22,290 nt of DNA from contig CAYTNN010000056.1 of assembly GCA_964439135.1 (NCBI GenBank), forward strand, positions 1 to 22,290, read 5' to 3'. Under the pieces are notes generated by a model, which made no database searches, was not told where the DNA came from, and was given only the letters and a program-made list of their open reading frames with translations. This stretch comes from JAFGPJ01 sp964439135. GTDB taxonomy: Bacteria > Planctomycetota > Phycisphaerae > Sedimentisphaerales > Anaerobacaceae. The position numbers were made by a program, and so were the translations under genes. This document shows positions 15,578 through 22,290 of the stretch, one piece after another (the stretch's first letter is position 1; every line of letters starts with the position of its first letter).

Positions 15578-16597
15578 TCAGATTGTTCGGTATTTTCTGA
15601 GTTCGTTGAGGAGGTTTTGCATATCTTGCGGCAGTGGTGCTTCGAATTTCATCATTTCGTTTTTTGCCGGGTGCATAAATTCCAGGCTAAAAGCGTGCAG
15701 AGCAACCCGGTTTATGACCGGTTCGGTCACGGCGGGCTCCGCATCGGCCAACTGCCAGGGATAGACGAGCTTGCCGCCGTACATATCATCGGCGACAATT
15801 GGGTGTTTTATGTATGTAAGGTGGACGCGGAGCTGGTGGGTTCTGCCGGTCTTTGGAGTCAGCTTCAGCAGAGAAAAGCCGCGAAAGGGTTCGAGCACTT
15901 CATAGAACGTCACGGATTCTTTTCCGGAGTCGGGGCGAACGGCATATTTTTCCCTGAACCTCGGGTGGATGCCCAGGGGGATGTTGATACAGTCGGCGGT
16001 CAGCTCCGGGGTACCGTGGACTATTGCCAGATATGTTTTCTTGATCTGCCGGTGTTCGAATTGTTTAGCGATTTTCCACTGGGCAGTGTCGTTTTTTGTA
16101 ACGACCATAACGCCGGTAGTATTTTTGTCGAGCCGGTGGACGATGCCGGGGCGAAATTCGCCCAGACCGGTTGATAGTTCATCTGAATAGAACACCAGGG
16201 CGTTTACAAGGGTTCCGTGCCTGTTTCCTCGCGCCGGGTGCACGATCATCCCTGGTTGCTTGTTGATAATGATCAGCTCTTCGTCTTCATATATTATATC
16301 CAGCGGTATATCTTCGGGCGGAATATCTTTGCTGGGCGGCTCGGGAGGGGTAAAGTCAATTATGTCGCCCGGGCTGAGCTTCAGGCTTTGTTTGGCGATT
16401 TTGCCGTTAACCTTGACAGCTCCCTGCTTGATTGCATTTTGAATGAAACTCCGGCTCAGATTGCTGAACCGGCCGTGGAGGTATTTATCGAGCCTGCGTT
16501 CTCTGATTGAGTGGCCAACGTGCAGTTTTTCAGTCACGTTAGCGAACTCGGATTTATCGTCTGAAATCGGACATTGTGAATCACTTGCCGGGCACAT
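15578..16597 (-). CDS. rluD: RluD/RluA-family 23S rRNA pseudouridine synthase
   Basis: About 339 aa. It isomerises specific uridines, probably in helix 69 of 23S rRNA if a true RluD. An S4 RNA-binding domain (about residues 34-95; RRLDKYL then AVKVNGK) is followed by the catalytic domain. Motif GIVHRLDKNTTGVMVV carries the catalytic Asp at about residue 157, with LKLTPKTGRTHQLRVH and HPIVADDMYGG further on. The start is uncertain. ATGs at 16603 and 16597 both overlap the end of the upstream TPR gene, suggesting coupling, while a GTG at 16537 would avoid the overlap and still keep the whole S4 domain. None has a clear ribosome binding site. I list 16597. RluC/RluA-type specificity cannot be excluded. 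Confidence 0.92.
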   Translation of the reverse strand: MCPASDSQCPISDDKSEFANVTEKLHVGHSIRERRLDKYLHGRFSNLSRSFIQNAIKQGAVKVNGKIAKQSLKLSPGDIIDFTPPEPPSKDIPPEDIPLDIIYEDEELIIINKQPGMIVHPARGNRHGTLVNALVFYSDELSTGLGEFRPGIVHRLDKNTTGVMVVTKNDTAQWKIAKQFEHRQIKKTYLAIVHGTPELTADCINIPLGIHPRFREKYAVRPDSGKESVTFYEVLEPFRGFSLLKLTPKTGRTHQLRVHLTYIKHPIVADDMYGGKLVYPWQLADAEPAVTEPVINRVALHAFSLEFMHPAKNEMMKFEAPLPQDMQNLLNELRKYRTI

Positions 16598-17405
16598 TAG
16601 CATCGACGGGAACTTTAGACTCAGTGAGCATATCGAACTCAAGGGGCCGGTAGATGTTAAAGGGCGGAATTATGTTAGGCAGTTGACCAGTACCGGTTGG
16701 TATTGTCTGTGTCATGGATTCAGGGACTTTTGGCGCCGGCTTGAAAACGATATTCTGCTGATAATCGGCCATTGTCTCAAGTCTGCGTTTTGCCTGGACG
16801 GCTGCCAGGGTGTTCTCGAAATCGGAATTTCCCGCGATATCCTGATACATCTGCCGGGCCTGCCCGAAGTTACCGAGTTCTTCCTCGCAAAGACCCAGAC
16901 CGAACTTGGCCGTTGCTGCCAACGAAGGGATTGTCGGGCATTTTTCGAGCGCTTCGGTGTAACTTGCTTTTGCCAGATTGGTCTGGCTTGCTAAATACTG
17001 CGCTTCGACAGACCCGTAGTGCAACTCCGCTCGCAGGGCTTCTGCTCTCTTAATAAGTGCCATAGCCGCCATTCGCTTGTGACTTGTTTTTTTGGCGAAG
17101 GCCTGGAGGTTGTTGGCCGGCTGGAGAAGTAAAAACGACCAGTCTCTTCCCTGGGCCTCCTGGCCCTGAAGAATTTGCATTTTACCGCCCGATATCTGGT
17201 TGAGCAGGTTCGTAAACTCGGCCTCTTCATGCACCAGCAGCACATTTCTGCTGTATAGCCTCCAACCGTAAAGGGCTCCGGCCACAACTACAACTACTAC
17301 TACAGCGATGATTGTTACAAGGTTTTCTTTTGTCCATTCCGGCAGATTGCCAAGCCATTCGGCCAATTCGTTAGTTTTCAGTTCATGCCGATGATCGGAT
17401 TTCAT
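16581..17405 (-). CDS. YfgM-like membrane-anchored TPR protein
   Basis: 274 aa. A longer frame reaches 17555, but the ATG at 17405 has GGAG 7 nt upstream, and the extension would be translated from a repeat element. A cytosolic N-terminus (residues 1-27, ending LPEWTKEN) leads into a Val-rich transmembrane helix (about 28-47) and a periplasmic helical repeat region with TPR-like helices (MALIKRAEALRAEL; ASYTEALEKCP; ATAKFGLGLCEEELGNFGQARQMYQDI). This layout matches the YfgM/TPR_21 family, which in E. coli associates with the Sec translocon and periplasmic chaperones. A Pro-rich C-terminal tail ends the protein. The gene overlaps the start of rluD by about 17 nt. In E. coli yfgM is next to bamB, not rluD, so the operon is different here. 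Confidence 0.82.
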   Translation of the reverse strand: MKSDHRHELKTNELAEWLGNLPEWTKENLVTIIAVVVVVVVAGALYGWRLYSRNVLLVHEEAEFTNLLNQISGGKMQILQGQEAQGRDWSFLLLQPANNLQAFAKKTSHKRMAAMALIKRAEALRAELHYGSVEAQYLASQTNLAKASYTEALEKCPTIPSLAATAKFGLGLCEEELGNFGQARQMYQDIAGNSDFENTLAAVQAKRRLETMADYQQNIVFKPAPKVPESMTQTIPTGTGQLPNIIPPFNIYRPLEFDMLTESKVPVDANVPGK

Positions 17406-17419
17406 TTCTTTCTCCGTTA

Positions 17420-17509
17420 TCCTGTATATCGTATTACGCGAACCGTATTGCGTTGTTGTTTTGCGCCATATCAATCGCACAAGACCCGTCACGCAATACG
17501 CACGACGAA
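17420..17509 (-). repeat. Heptamer-based intergenic element, copy 2 (5' leader of TPR gene)
   Basis: Read on the minus strand it starts TTCGTCGTGCGTATTGCG (one mismatch in 18 to copy 1 at 13022) and ends AATACGATATAC followed by AGGA (12 of 12 identical over the former). The inner part is more diverged and 7-mers such as CAATACG are still visible. It has the same orientation relative to the downstream gene as copy 1, and ends 15 nt before the TPR start codon. The predicted promoter at 17520-17548 would put the whole element in the 5' leader of the mRNA. Confidence 0.75.
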
Positions 17510-17519
17510 CCAAAAGAGC

Positions 17520-17548
17520 ATTGTAACAGGAATTGTTTTGTCTTGCAA
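17520..17548 (-). promoter_or_regulatory. Predicted promoter of the TPR-rluD operon (shared -35)
   Basis: On the minus strand: TTGCAA (17543-17548), exactly 17 nt, then TACAAT (17520-17525; five of six consensus bases). Transcription would start near 17512, just before the repeat element. TTGCAA is its own reverse complement and also serves the divergent promoter at 17543-17571. Confidence 0.5.
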
Positions 17549-17571
17549 TAGTCATATCTTTCGATTAGAAT
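17543..17571 (+). promoter_or_regulatory. Predicted promoter of the S55-propeller operon (shared -35)
   Basis: TTGCAA (17543-17548), exactly 17 nt, then TAGAAT (17566-17571; five of six consensus bases). Transcription would start near 17578, about 24 nt before the ATG at 17602. The -35 hexamer is the same palindrome used by the minus-strand promoter, so the two polymerase sites overlap back to back. Confidence 0.5.
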
Positions 17572-17601
17572 TTTCGCCGGTAACGATTCGAAAGGGCTTC
17601 A

Positions 17602-19473
17602 ATGTTCAAAATGTTTTGTTTCTGTATCGCCGTGGTTTTGACCGGTTCTGTGTATACGGCAGCCGAGGCCGGCCCTTCAGGCGGCAATCAAGCCGAGGCG
17701 CCAAACGTTCCGGAAGGCCTTTGGGACCCGGCGAAATACATCAGCCTGGACGAAATTAAGCCGGGGATGGAGGCATACTGCCTGACGGAGTACGGCGTTG
17801 CCGGGATTGAGAAGTTCAGCATGGAAGTGGTAGATGTTGTTCGTAACATAAATCCCAGCTCCAGTCCCGGTAGCAAAGATGCGATTCTGGTCAAAGGGAC
17901 CGATGAGCGTTTTATACACACCGGGCCGGTCGCCGGATGCAGCGGCTCGCCGGTTTATATTGACGGACGATTGGCCGGGGCGCTGGCTTTCACATGGACT
18001 TATACGAAGGATCCGCTCTACGGGGCGACACCTATCGCGGAGATGCTTGCCGTTGGCCGGGGAGGCCGGGGCGGTGATTCCCAGAAAAGTGCCGGGCAGG
18101 GAGGCTTAGTGTTTGATTACACTGCTGCCATTAATTTCGCTGAGATTGACAGGCAGTTCAGAAACAGTCTGGTCAAAGCAAATCAAGGTCTGAGGGGTAC
18201 TAATCATTTGCCGAGTCCTCTGATTACTTCCGGCTTGCCCGCCGGGGTTTGTGAGCAGCTCAGTGAGGCGGTTGAGCCGTTCGGATTTGTGGTTGTAGCC
18301 GGTGCCGCTTCGACCGGTGCCGATGTCGAAGCGGGCGAGAGGGCTCAATTGGTGCCGGGATCCTATATTGCTATACCGTTTGTTTCCGGGGATATCTCCA
18401 TGAGCACATCCGGGACAGTTACGGAAGTTATAGGCGATAAGGTTTATGCCTTCGGGCACTTTCTGCTCGGTTACGGGCAGATAGATTTGCCGCTGGCCAG
18501 GGCGAAAGTGCATACGGTCGTATCAAGCATTGCCAACTCGTTTAAACTGGCCAGTGTTATCGAGACGGTCGGTGCGATAACGACTGATGAGGCTGCCGGC
18601 GTTATCGGACAGATTGGGCTTCAAGCCAAAACGATCCCGCTGACGATACGAGTAGACCGCTACAACGATACTGAAAAACGCCAGTACAACTGCCGGCTCG
18701 CGAATAATCGGATGCTGTCACCGTTTTATCTTCATATGGCCGTGGCGGGAGCGGCGTCTCAGCTCGGTGATTTGCCGCCTGAGCATTTGGTCGAGTATAA
18801 AGTGGATATCGATATCAAGGATGCGGAATCAGTAACCTTCGAGAACGTCTCCAGCGGTATGGACCTGAACGAGTTGGTAATGGAGTGCTACAGCTCCGTT
18901 GGGCTTCTTATGAATAATCCGTATGAAGAAGTTGACATCGAATCGATAGATATCGACATTCGCATTACGCCCAGAAGTATTGTCTCACATATCTGGTCGG
19001 TCGATTTGTCCGATTCGAAGGTAAAGGCCGGCCGGAGCATCGAGGTAAGCGCTGTTCTGGAATCCGTTTTGGCAGGCAAGAAGCAATATCAGTGGACCCT
19101 GCAAGTACCCGAAGATCTGGCACCGGGAAAGTATGAGTTGACTGTGGGCGGCTATCGTGATTATGAGCAGTTCCTTGTCAAGGCGGCTCCTCATAGATTC
19201 ATTGCCCAAAGCCTGCCGTCTCTGATTAATGCCCTGAATAATTCCCTGCAAATTAGCAGAGATAAATTGTATTGCCTTCTGGCTTTGCCGCCGGGCGGGG
19301 TCATAATTGAAACGGCCGAGCTGCCCGACCTGCCGGCAACAAAGGTGCTGCTCCTTCAGGACACGAAAAGGGTGCTGAGAATCCGGCCATATTCGCACTG
19401 GCTTGAACGAAATCTGGAAACGGGCACGGTTCTAATAGACAAGAGAGTCTTGCAAATAACGGTTGAAAAATAA
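17602..19473 (+). CDS. Exported SpoIVB-type S55 peptidase-domain protein
   Basis: 623 aa with a signal peptide (residues 1 to about 22, FCIAVVLTG core, then AAEA). The next 120 residues show the S55 pattern: DEIKPGMEAY, ILVKGTDERF, then GPVAGCSGSPVYIDGRLAGAL, with the likely nucleophile Ser114 in GCSGSP. A second conserved block, KVYAFGHFLLGYGQIDLP (His286), followed by a VETVGAITTDEAAGVIGQIG segment, is typical of the non-sporulation members of this family. The C-terminal 250 residues look beta-rich and may be a binding domain. SpoIVB is a PDZ-serine protease that activates SigmaK processing in Bacillus; here no PDZ domain or sporulation gene is seen and the role is unknown. AAAGGG lies 6 nt before the ATG. 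The propeller gene starts 61 nt after its stop. Confidence 0.85.
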   Translation: MFKMFCFCIAVVLTGSVYTAAEAGPSGGNQAEAPNVPEGLWDPAKYISLDEIKPGMEAYCLTEYGVAGIEKFSMEVVDVVRNINPSSSPGSKDAILVKGTDERFIHTGPVAGCSGSPVYIDGRLAGALAFTWTYTKDPLYGATPIAEMLAVGRGGRGGDSQKSAGQGGLVFDYTAAINFAEIDRQFRNSLVKANQGLRGTNHLPSPLITSGLPAGVCEQLSEAVEPFGFVVVAGAASTGADVEAGERAQLVPGSYIAIPFVSGDISMSTSGTVTEVIGDKVYAFGHFLLGYGQIDLPLARAKVHTVVSSIANSFKLASVIETVGAITTDEAAGVIGQIGLQAKTIPLTIRVDRYNDTEKRQYNCRLANNRMLSPFYLHMAVAGAASQLGDLPPEHLVEYKVDIDIKDAESVTFENVSSGMDLNELVMECYSSVGLLMNNPYEEVDIESIDIDIRITPRSIVSHIWSVDLSDSKVKAGRSIEVSAVLESVLAGKKQYQWTLQVPEDLAPGKYELTVGGYRDYEQFLVKAAPHRFIAQSLPSLINALNNSLQISRDKLYCLLALPPGGVIIETAELPDLPATKVLLLQDTKRVLRIRPYSHWLERNLETGTVLIDKRVLQITVEK

Positions 19474-19534
19474 AAGGACAATAAGGAATATACCCGGCGA
19501 TTTTAATCTTCGCTTTTCTATTTTGGGAGTAGCT

Positions 19535-21898
19535 ATGAGAGACATATTCAGCATTTTCGATTGCCGATCGCCGAATTCCGATTTCAAAACCTGTCCTGAG
19601 CGAAGTCGTGGGATCGAAAATCGAAAATTGAAAATTGTAAATCATTTAGTGCTCTGCCTGTTTTTTAGCTCGGCTTGTTTGGCTGTCAGCAGCAAGGTTA
19701 CTCGTCATACGAGCAGTTCGGATTTAGTGAAGGGCCGGACCGAAAAGGTTGTGATTGGCTCACGCGGGACGATTCAACTGTCTCGTGCGGCCGAGTCGCT
19801 GATCAAGGAGTTTAAGAGTTTTGACGATGTCTGGTCGATCAACAGTATCGTTATAAGCGGGGGAACCGTCTATTTCGGCACAAGTCCCAACGGCGGCATA
19901 TACAAATACAACCTTAATAAGCTGGCGAAGATTTACCCGCTGGACGCGGACCGGGCTCAATCGGAAAAAAAACAGGATGATCCGGAAAAGGCCGAGGCCG
20001 GAGATGTCGAGGCTGAGGACTACCTGTCGAACGAGCATATTTTCGCTATGGCAACGGATGTGTCCGGCCGGCTTTTAGCGGGGATAAGCGGCAAAGGATG
20101 CAGGCTGTGCCGGCTCGAAGGCGAGAAGATGGAGACCATTTTTGAACCGAACGATGCGAAATATATCTTCGCGCTGGCTCTTGACGACGGCGGTAACATT
20201 TATCTGGGAACCGGGCCGGAAGGCAAGATTTATCAACTCAATCCCCTCGGCAAAAAGCCTCAGCTTATTTATGACAGTCAGGATAAAAACATACTCTCAC
20301 TTGCGATTGGCCTGGACGGCTGTCTCTACGCCGGAAGCGATACCCGGGGCCTAGTCTATAAGATACACCCCCGGACTAAAAAAGTAACGGTTTTATATGA
20401 TAGCGACCAGCCGGAAATCACGGTATTACTGCCTGTTGAAAATTCCGAATCCGACGTGAGTTTATACGCTGCTGCGACTTCGGCGAAAATCGTCCAGACA
20501 CAAACTCAATTCGCCGCATCCACTTTTAGCGGAACCTCGCCCGGCCGGCCTGAGGCCCAGGACAAAAGCGAGGAAAGTGCCGGCGAAAATAAGGGCGATA
20601 TAAAGCTTGAAATTGCAAACACAAAAGTAGCGAGCGAAGCGAAACCTTCCGCGGGACCGCCGCCGGTTCGTAAGGGAACCAAACCGTCTCAGGCCAGCCA
20701 CATTTACAAGATCACGCAGGACGGCTTCGTGACGGATGTGTTCGGCGAGGCGGCGGTTTTCTTCTGCCTGGCAGAAAAGGATGGCAAGCTGCTCGTCGGA
20801 ACCGGCAACAACGCCAGTCTGTTCAGCGTCGATCCGACGATGGAACAGCAGGTGGTGATTTACGAGGATGAGCAGGCGGCACAAATTACCGCTATTGCCC
20901 TGGCGGGTGATGCGGTGTATCTCGGAACGGCAAATCCGGCAAAGTTGATCACGCTGGGCTCCGGATTCGCTTCCGAGGGGACCTACACGTCCGATCTGAT
21001 CGATGCCGGTCAGCCGGCGACGTGGGGCAAACTGCAGCTTGAAGCGAGTGTTCCGCAGGGATGCAAGGTCCTTCTTTCCGCTCGCAGCGGCAATGTCCAG
21101 GATGTGAATGACCCGACTTTCTCCGAATGGTCCGAGCCGGCAGAAATAACCGCCCCCGTTCAACTGCAATGTCCCCTGGGCAGGTTCTGTCAGTACAAAC
21201 TCATCCTGCAAAGCCAATACGGCATTGACAGCCCGCTGATAAGGGAAATTGCCGTGGCTTGTACTGTGCCGAATCTGGCGCCGCGGGTCGAATCGGTTAC
21301 TGTCAGTCGAATAAAGAGTGCCGGCAAGCAGGGAGTCTTCAAAATCAGCCATGTGACCAAAGACGACAACGGCGACAAGCTGGTTTATAAAATCGATTTT
21401 AGAAAGCTTGGCAGGACAAACTGGATTGAGCTGAAGGATGAGCTTGAAGCTGCGAGCTTCGAATGGGACGGCAAAACCGTCGAAGACGGCCGGTATGAAG
21501 TCAGGGTCACAGCGAGTGACGCCAGAAGCAATACGACTTTGACCAAACTGGCCGGAAGCAGGGTCAGCGAGCCGGTCGTAGTCGATAACACCGGGCCGGT
21601 TGTAAAGAACATGAAGATTACATCGTCCCTCAAAGACAACGGACAGTATCGGGTTTTGGGGATCGAAATTGCCGATCAGCTCAGTGCGATTGGCAAGCTC
21701 GAATATACGATCGATAGTAACGACCGCTGGATCAGTACCGTGCCGGACGATTTGGTCTATGATACGACAGACGAGAATTTCACGATCAGAATAGACGCCG
21801 AGGAAGATTTGCCGAAAGGCGATCATGTCATTACGGTCAGAGTCAGCGATGCCGATGGTAATACAACGTATAAGACTCTCGAAGTCAATGTCGATTAG
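19535..21898 (+). CDS. Secreted beta-propeller protein with C-terminal Ig-like region
   Basis: 787 aa from the ATG at 19535, which has GGGAG 5 nt upstream; a TTG at 19463 is in frame without a good site. The first 31 residues are encoded largely by a dispersed repeat, and only then comes a signal peptide (KIVNHLVLCLFFSSACLA). A TTG at 19628 would give exactly that signal but lacks a ribosome binding site. The body has about six blade-like repeats with the pattern hYhGTxxxGxIYKhN (for example NIYLGTGPEGKIYQLNP and CLYAGSDTRGLVYKIHP), interrupted at about residues 330-400 by a low-complexity Ser/Pro/Lys linker. The C-terminal third resembles fibronectin/Ig-like strands (DDNGDKLVYKIDF, VVVDNTGPVVKN). 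No catalytic motif. Probably co-transcribed with the S55 gene; possibly a substrate or partner, which is inference. Confidence 0.82.
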   Translation: MRDIFSIFDCRSPNSDFKTCPERSRGIENRKLKIVNHLVLCLFFSSACLAVSSKVTRHTSSSDLVKGRTEKVVIGSRGTIQLSRAAESLIKEFKSFDDVWSINSIVISGGTVYFGTSPNGGIYKYNLNKLAKIYPLDADRAQSEKKQDDPEKAEAGDVEAEDYLSNEHIFAMATDVSGRLLAGISGKGCRLCRLEGEKMETIFEPNDAKYIFALALDDGGNIYLGTGPEGKIYQLNPLGKKPQLIYDSQDKNILSLAIGLDGCLYAGSDTRGLVYKIHPRTKKVTVLYDSDQPEITVLLPVENSESDVSLYAAATSAKIVQTQTQFAASTFSGTSPGRPEAQDKSEESAGENKGDIKLEIANTKVASEAKPSAGPPPVRKGTKPSQASHIYKITQDGFVTDVFGEAAVFFCLAEKDGKLLVGTGNNASLFSVDPTMEQQVVIYEDEQAAQITAIALAGDAVYLGTANPAKLITLGSGFASEGTYTSDLIDAGQPATWGKLQLEASVPQGCKVLLSARSGNVQDVNDPTFSEWSEPAEITAPVQLQCPLGRFCQYKLILQSQYGIDSPLIREIAVACTVPNLAPRVESVTVSRIKSAGKQGVFKISHVTKDDNGDKLVYKIDFRKLGRTNWIELKDELEAASFEWDGKTVEDGRYEVRVTASDARSNTTLTKLAGSRVSEPVVVDNTGPVVKNMKITSSLKDNGQYRVLGIEIADQLSAIGKLEYTIDSNDRWISTVPDDLVYDTTDENFTIRIDAEEDLPKGDHVITVRVSDADGNTTYKTLEVNVD
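19554..19640. repeat. Inverted heptamer repeat with CTGAGCGAAGTCG core, inside a CDS N-terminus
   Basis: The left arm (19554-19588) is five 7-mers of TTNCCGA type. A 23-bp centre (19590-19612) contains TCCTGAGCGAAGTCG. The right arm (19613-19640) is four 7-mers of ATYGAAA type, the reverse-complement sense of the left arm. The TCCTGAGCGAAGTCG core is, to my knowledge, a repeat motif seen in many genomes of uncultivated bacteria. Here it is in frame with the propeller protein and encodes CPERSRGIENRKLKI. Confidence 0.7.
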
Positions 21899-21918
21899 CG
21901 AATAATTCGAAGGTTATC

Positions 21919-22290
21919 GTGCGTTATATTGAATTTGAAAAAATTGCCGAGACGGTTGAATCGCTTTGCATATCAGCCGGTTATGAGTTGCCTGAGGATG
22001 TTTTAACTGCTCTTGAGAAGGCGGCACGGAAGGAATCCAATCCGACGGCGGCAAAAATTCTGAATCAGCTCATCGAAAATGCCCGCATAGCGAGAGATGA
22101 AAAAATCCCGTTATGCCAGGATACGGGGCTTGCGGTGGTCTTTGTAGAGCAGGGCTCGCAAGTGGCCGTCAAATCCTCTGCCGGCGATCAACAGGGCACG
22201 CTTTTCGATGCCATCAATGCCGGTGTTGCGGCCGGTTTCGAAAATGGTTATCTTCGCAAAAGCGTTGTCGCCGATCCTCTGAATCAGCGT
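21919..22290 (+). CDS. Class I fumarate hydratase (or L-tartrate dehydratase) alpha subunit, N-terminal part
   Basis: The gene runs off the window; 124 codons are visible from a GTG at 21919 with AAGG 6 nt upstream. The sequence begins MRYIEFEKIAETVESLC and contains PLCQDTGLAVVFVEQG (residues 64-79). Cys66 in this motif is a ligand of the [4Fe-4S] cluster of two-subunit class I hydro-lyases, which convert fumarate to malate in the citric acid cycle. L-tartrate dehydratase alpha is closely related and cannot be ruled out from this part. The beta subunit normally follows directly downstream and would be outside the window. It lies 20 nt after the propeller gene, so read-through from that operon is possible even though the functions seem unrelated. 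Confidence 0.9.
   Translation, partial: MRYIEFEKIAETVESLCISAGYELPEDVLTALEKAARKESNPTAAKILNQLIENARIARDEKIPLCQDTGLAVVFVEQGSQVAVKSSAGDQQGTLFDAINAGVAAGFENGYLRKSVVADPLNQR

Noticed and set aside
17406..17555. N-terminal extension of the TPR protein to 17555
   Set aside because: It would be encoded by the repeat element and would begin upstream of the predicted transcript start; the ATG at 17405 has a good ribosome binding site.
20462..21826. 454-codon antisense frame within the propeller gene
   Set aside because: The plus-strand product has repeated blade motifs and a sensible operon position; the antisense product is only a mirror frame of it.

Overview
The window looks like a chromosomal stretch from a Gram-negative-type, non-model bacterium of medium GC (roughly half G+C by eye). 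Housekeeping genes are mixed with several small lipoproteins, a SpoIVB-like S55 protein with no sporulation context, a secreted beta-propeller protein and many short intergenic repeats. This mix would fit an uncultivated Planctomycetota lineage (Phycisphaerae-like), but that is an inference from gene content; there is no rRNA marker here. I see no phage, transposase, CRISPR array or classical defence locus.

Layout. 1-399 (-): a Dabb-type lipoprotein with a good sigma70-like promoter. 644-2374 (+): short alpha-glucan phosphorylase. 2674-4539 (+): ilvC followed closely by a lipoprotein of unknown function. 4552-4952 (-): RNase P RNA with its own promoter. 7366-5105 (-): a lipoprotein gene and nadB. 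7535-8272 (+): a TSUP (TauE/SafE) permease. 8330-11158 (+): pcm and recG. 11242-15047 (+): a KtrB/TrkH potassium channel subunit, its KtrA regulator and another lipoprotein. 17405-15364 (-): a YfgM-like TPR membrane protein, an RluD-type pseudouridine synthase and two tiny overlapping ORFs. 17602-22290 (+): the S55-domain protein, the propeller protein and the start of a class I fumarase alpha subunit, cut by the window edge.

Working together: KtrB and KtrA form one potassium uptake system, and pcm-recG is a compact repair pair (protein and DNA). The TPR-rluD operon and the S55-propeller operon diverge from 17510-17601, where two predicted promoters share one palindromic -35 hexamer. ilvC and nadB are separated from the rest of their pathways.

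The most unusual signal is a set of degenerate 7-bp-periodic repeats in gene borders (7422-7456, 13022-13105, 15072-15099, 17420-17509, 19554-19640). The copies at 13022-13105 and 17420-17509 are recognisably the same element. Both sit directly upstream of a start codon in the same orientation to the downstream gene, and both end at the Shine-Dalgarno region. The 19554-19640 copy lies inside the predicted N-terminus of the propeller protein. No wholly new enzymatic system is evident; the repeat family, a ketol-acid reductoisomerase with an atypical cofactor loop and the S55-propeller pair are the best leads.
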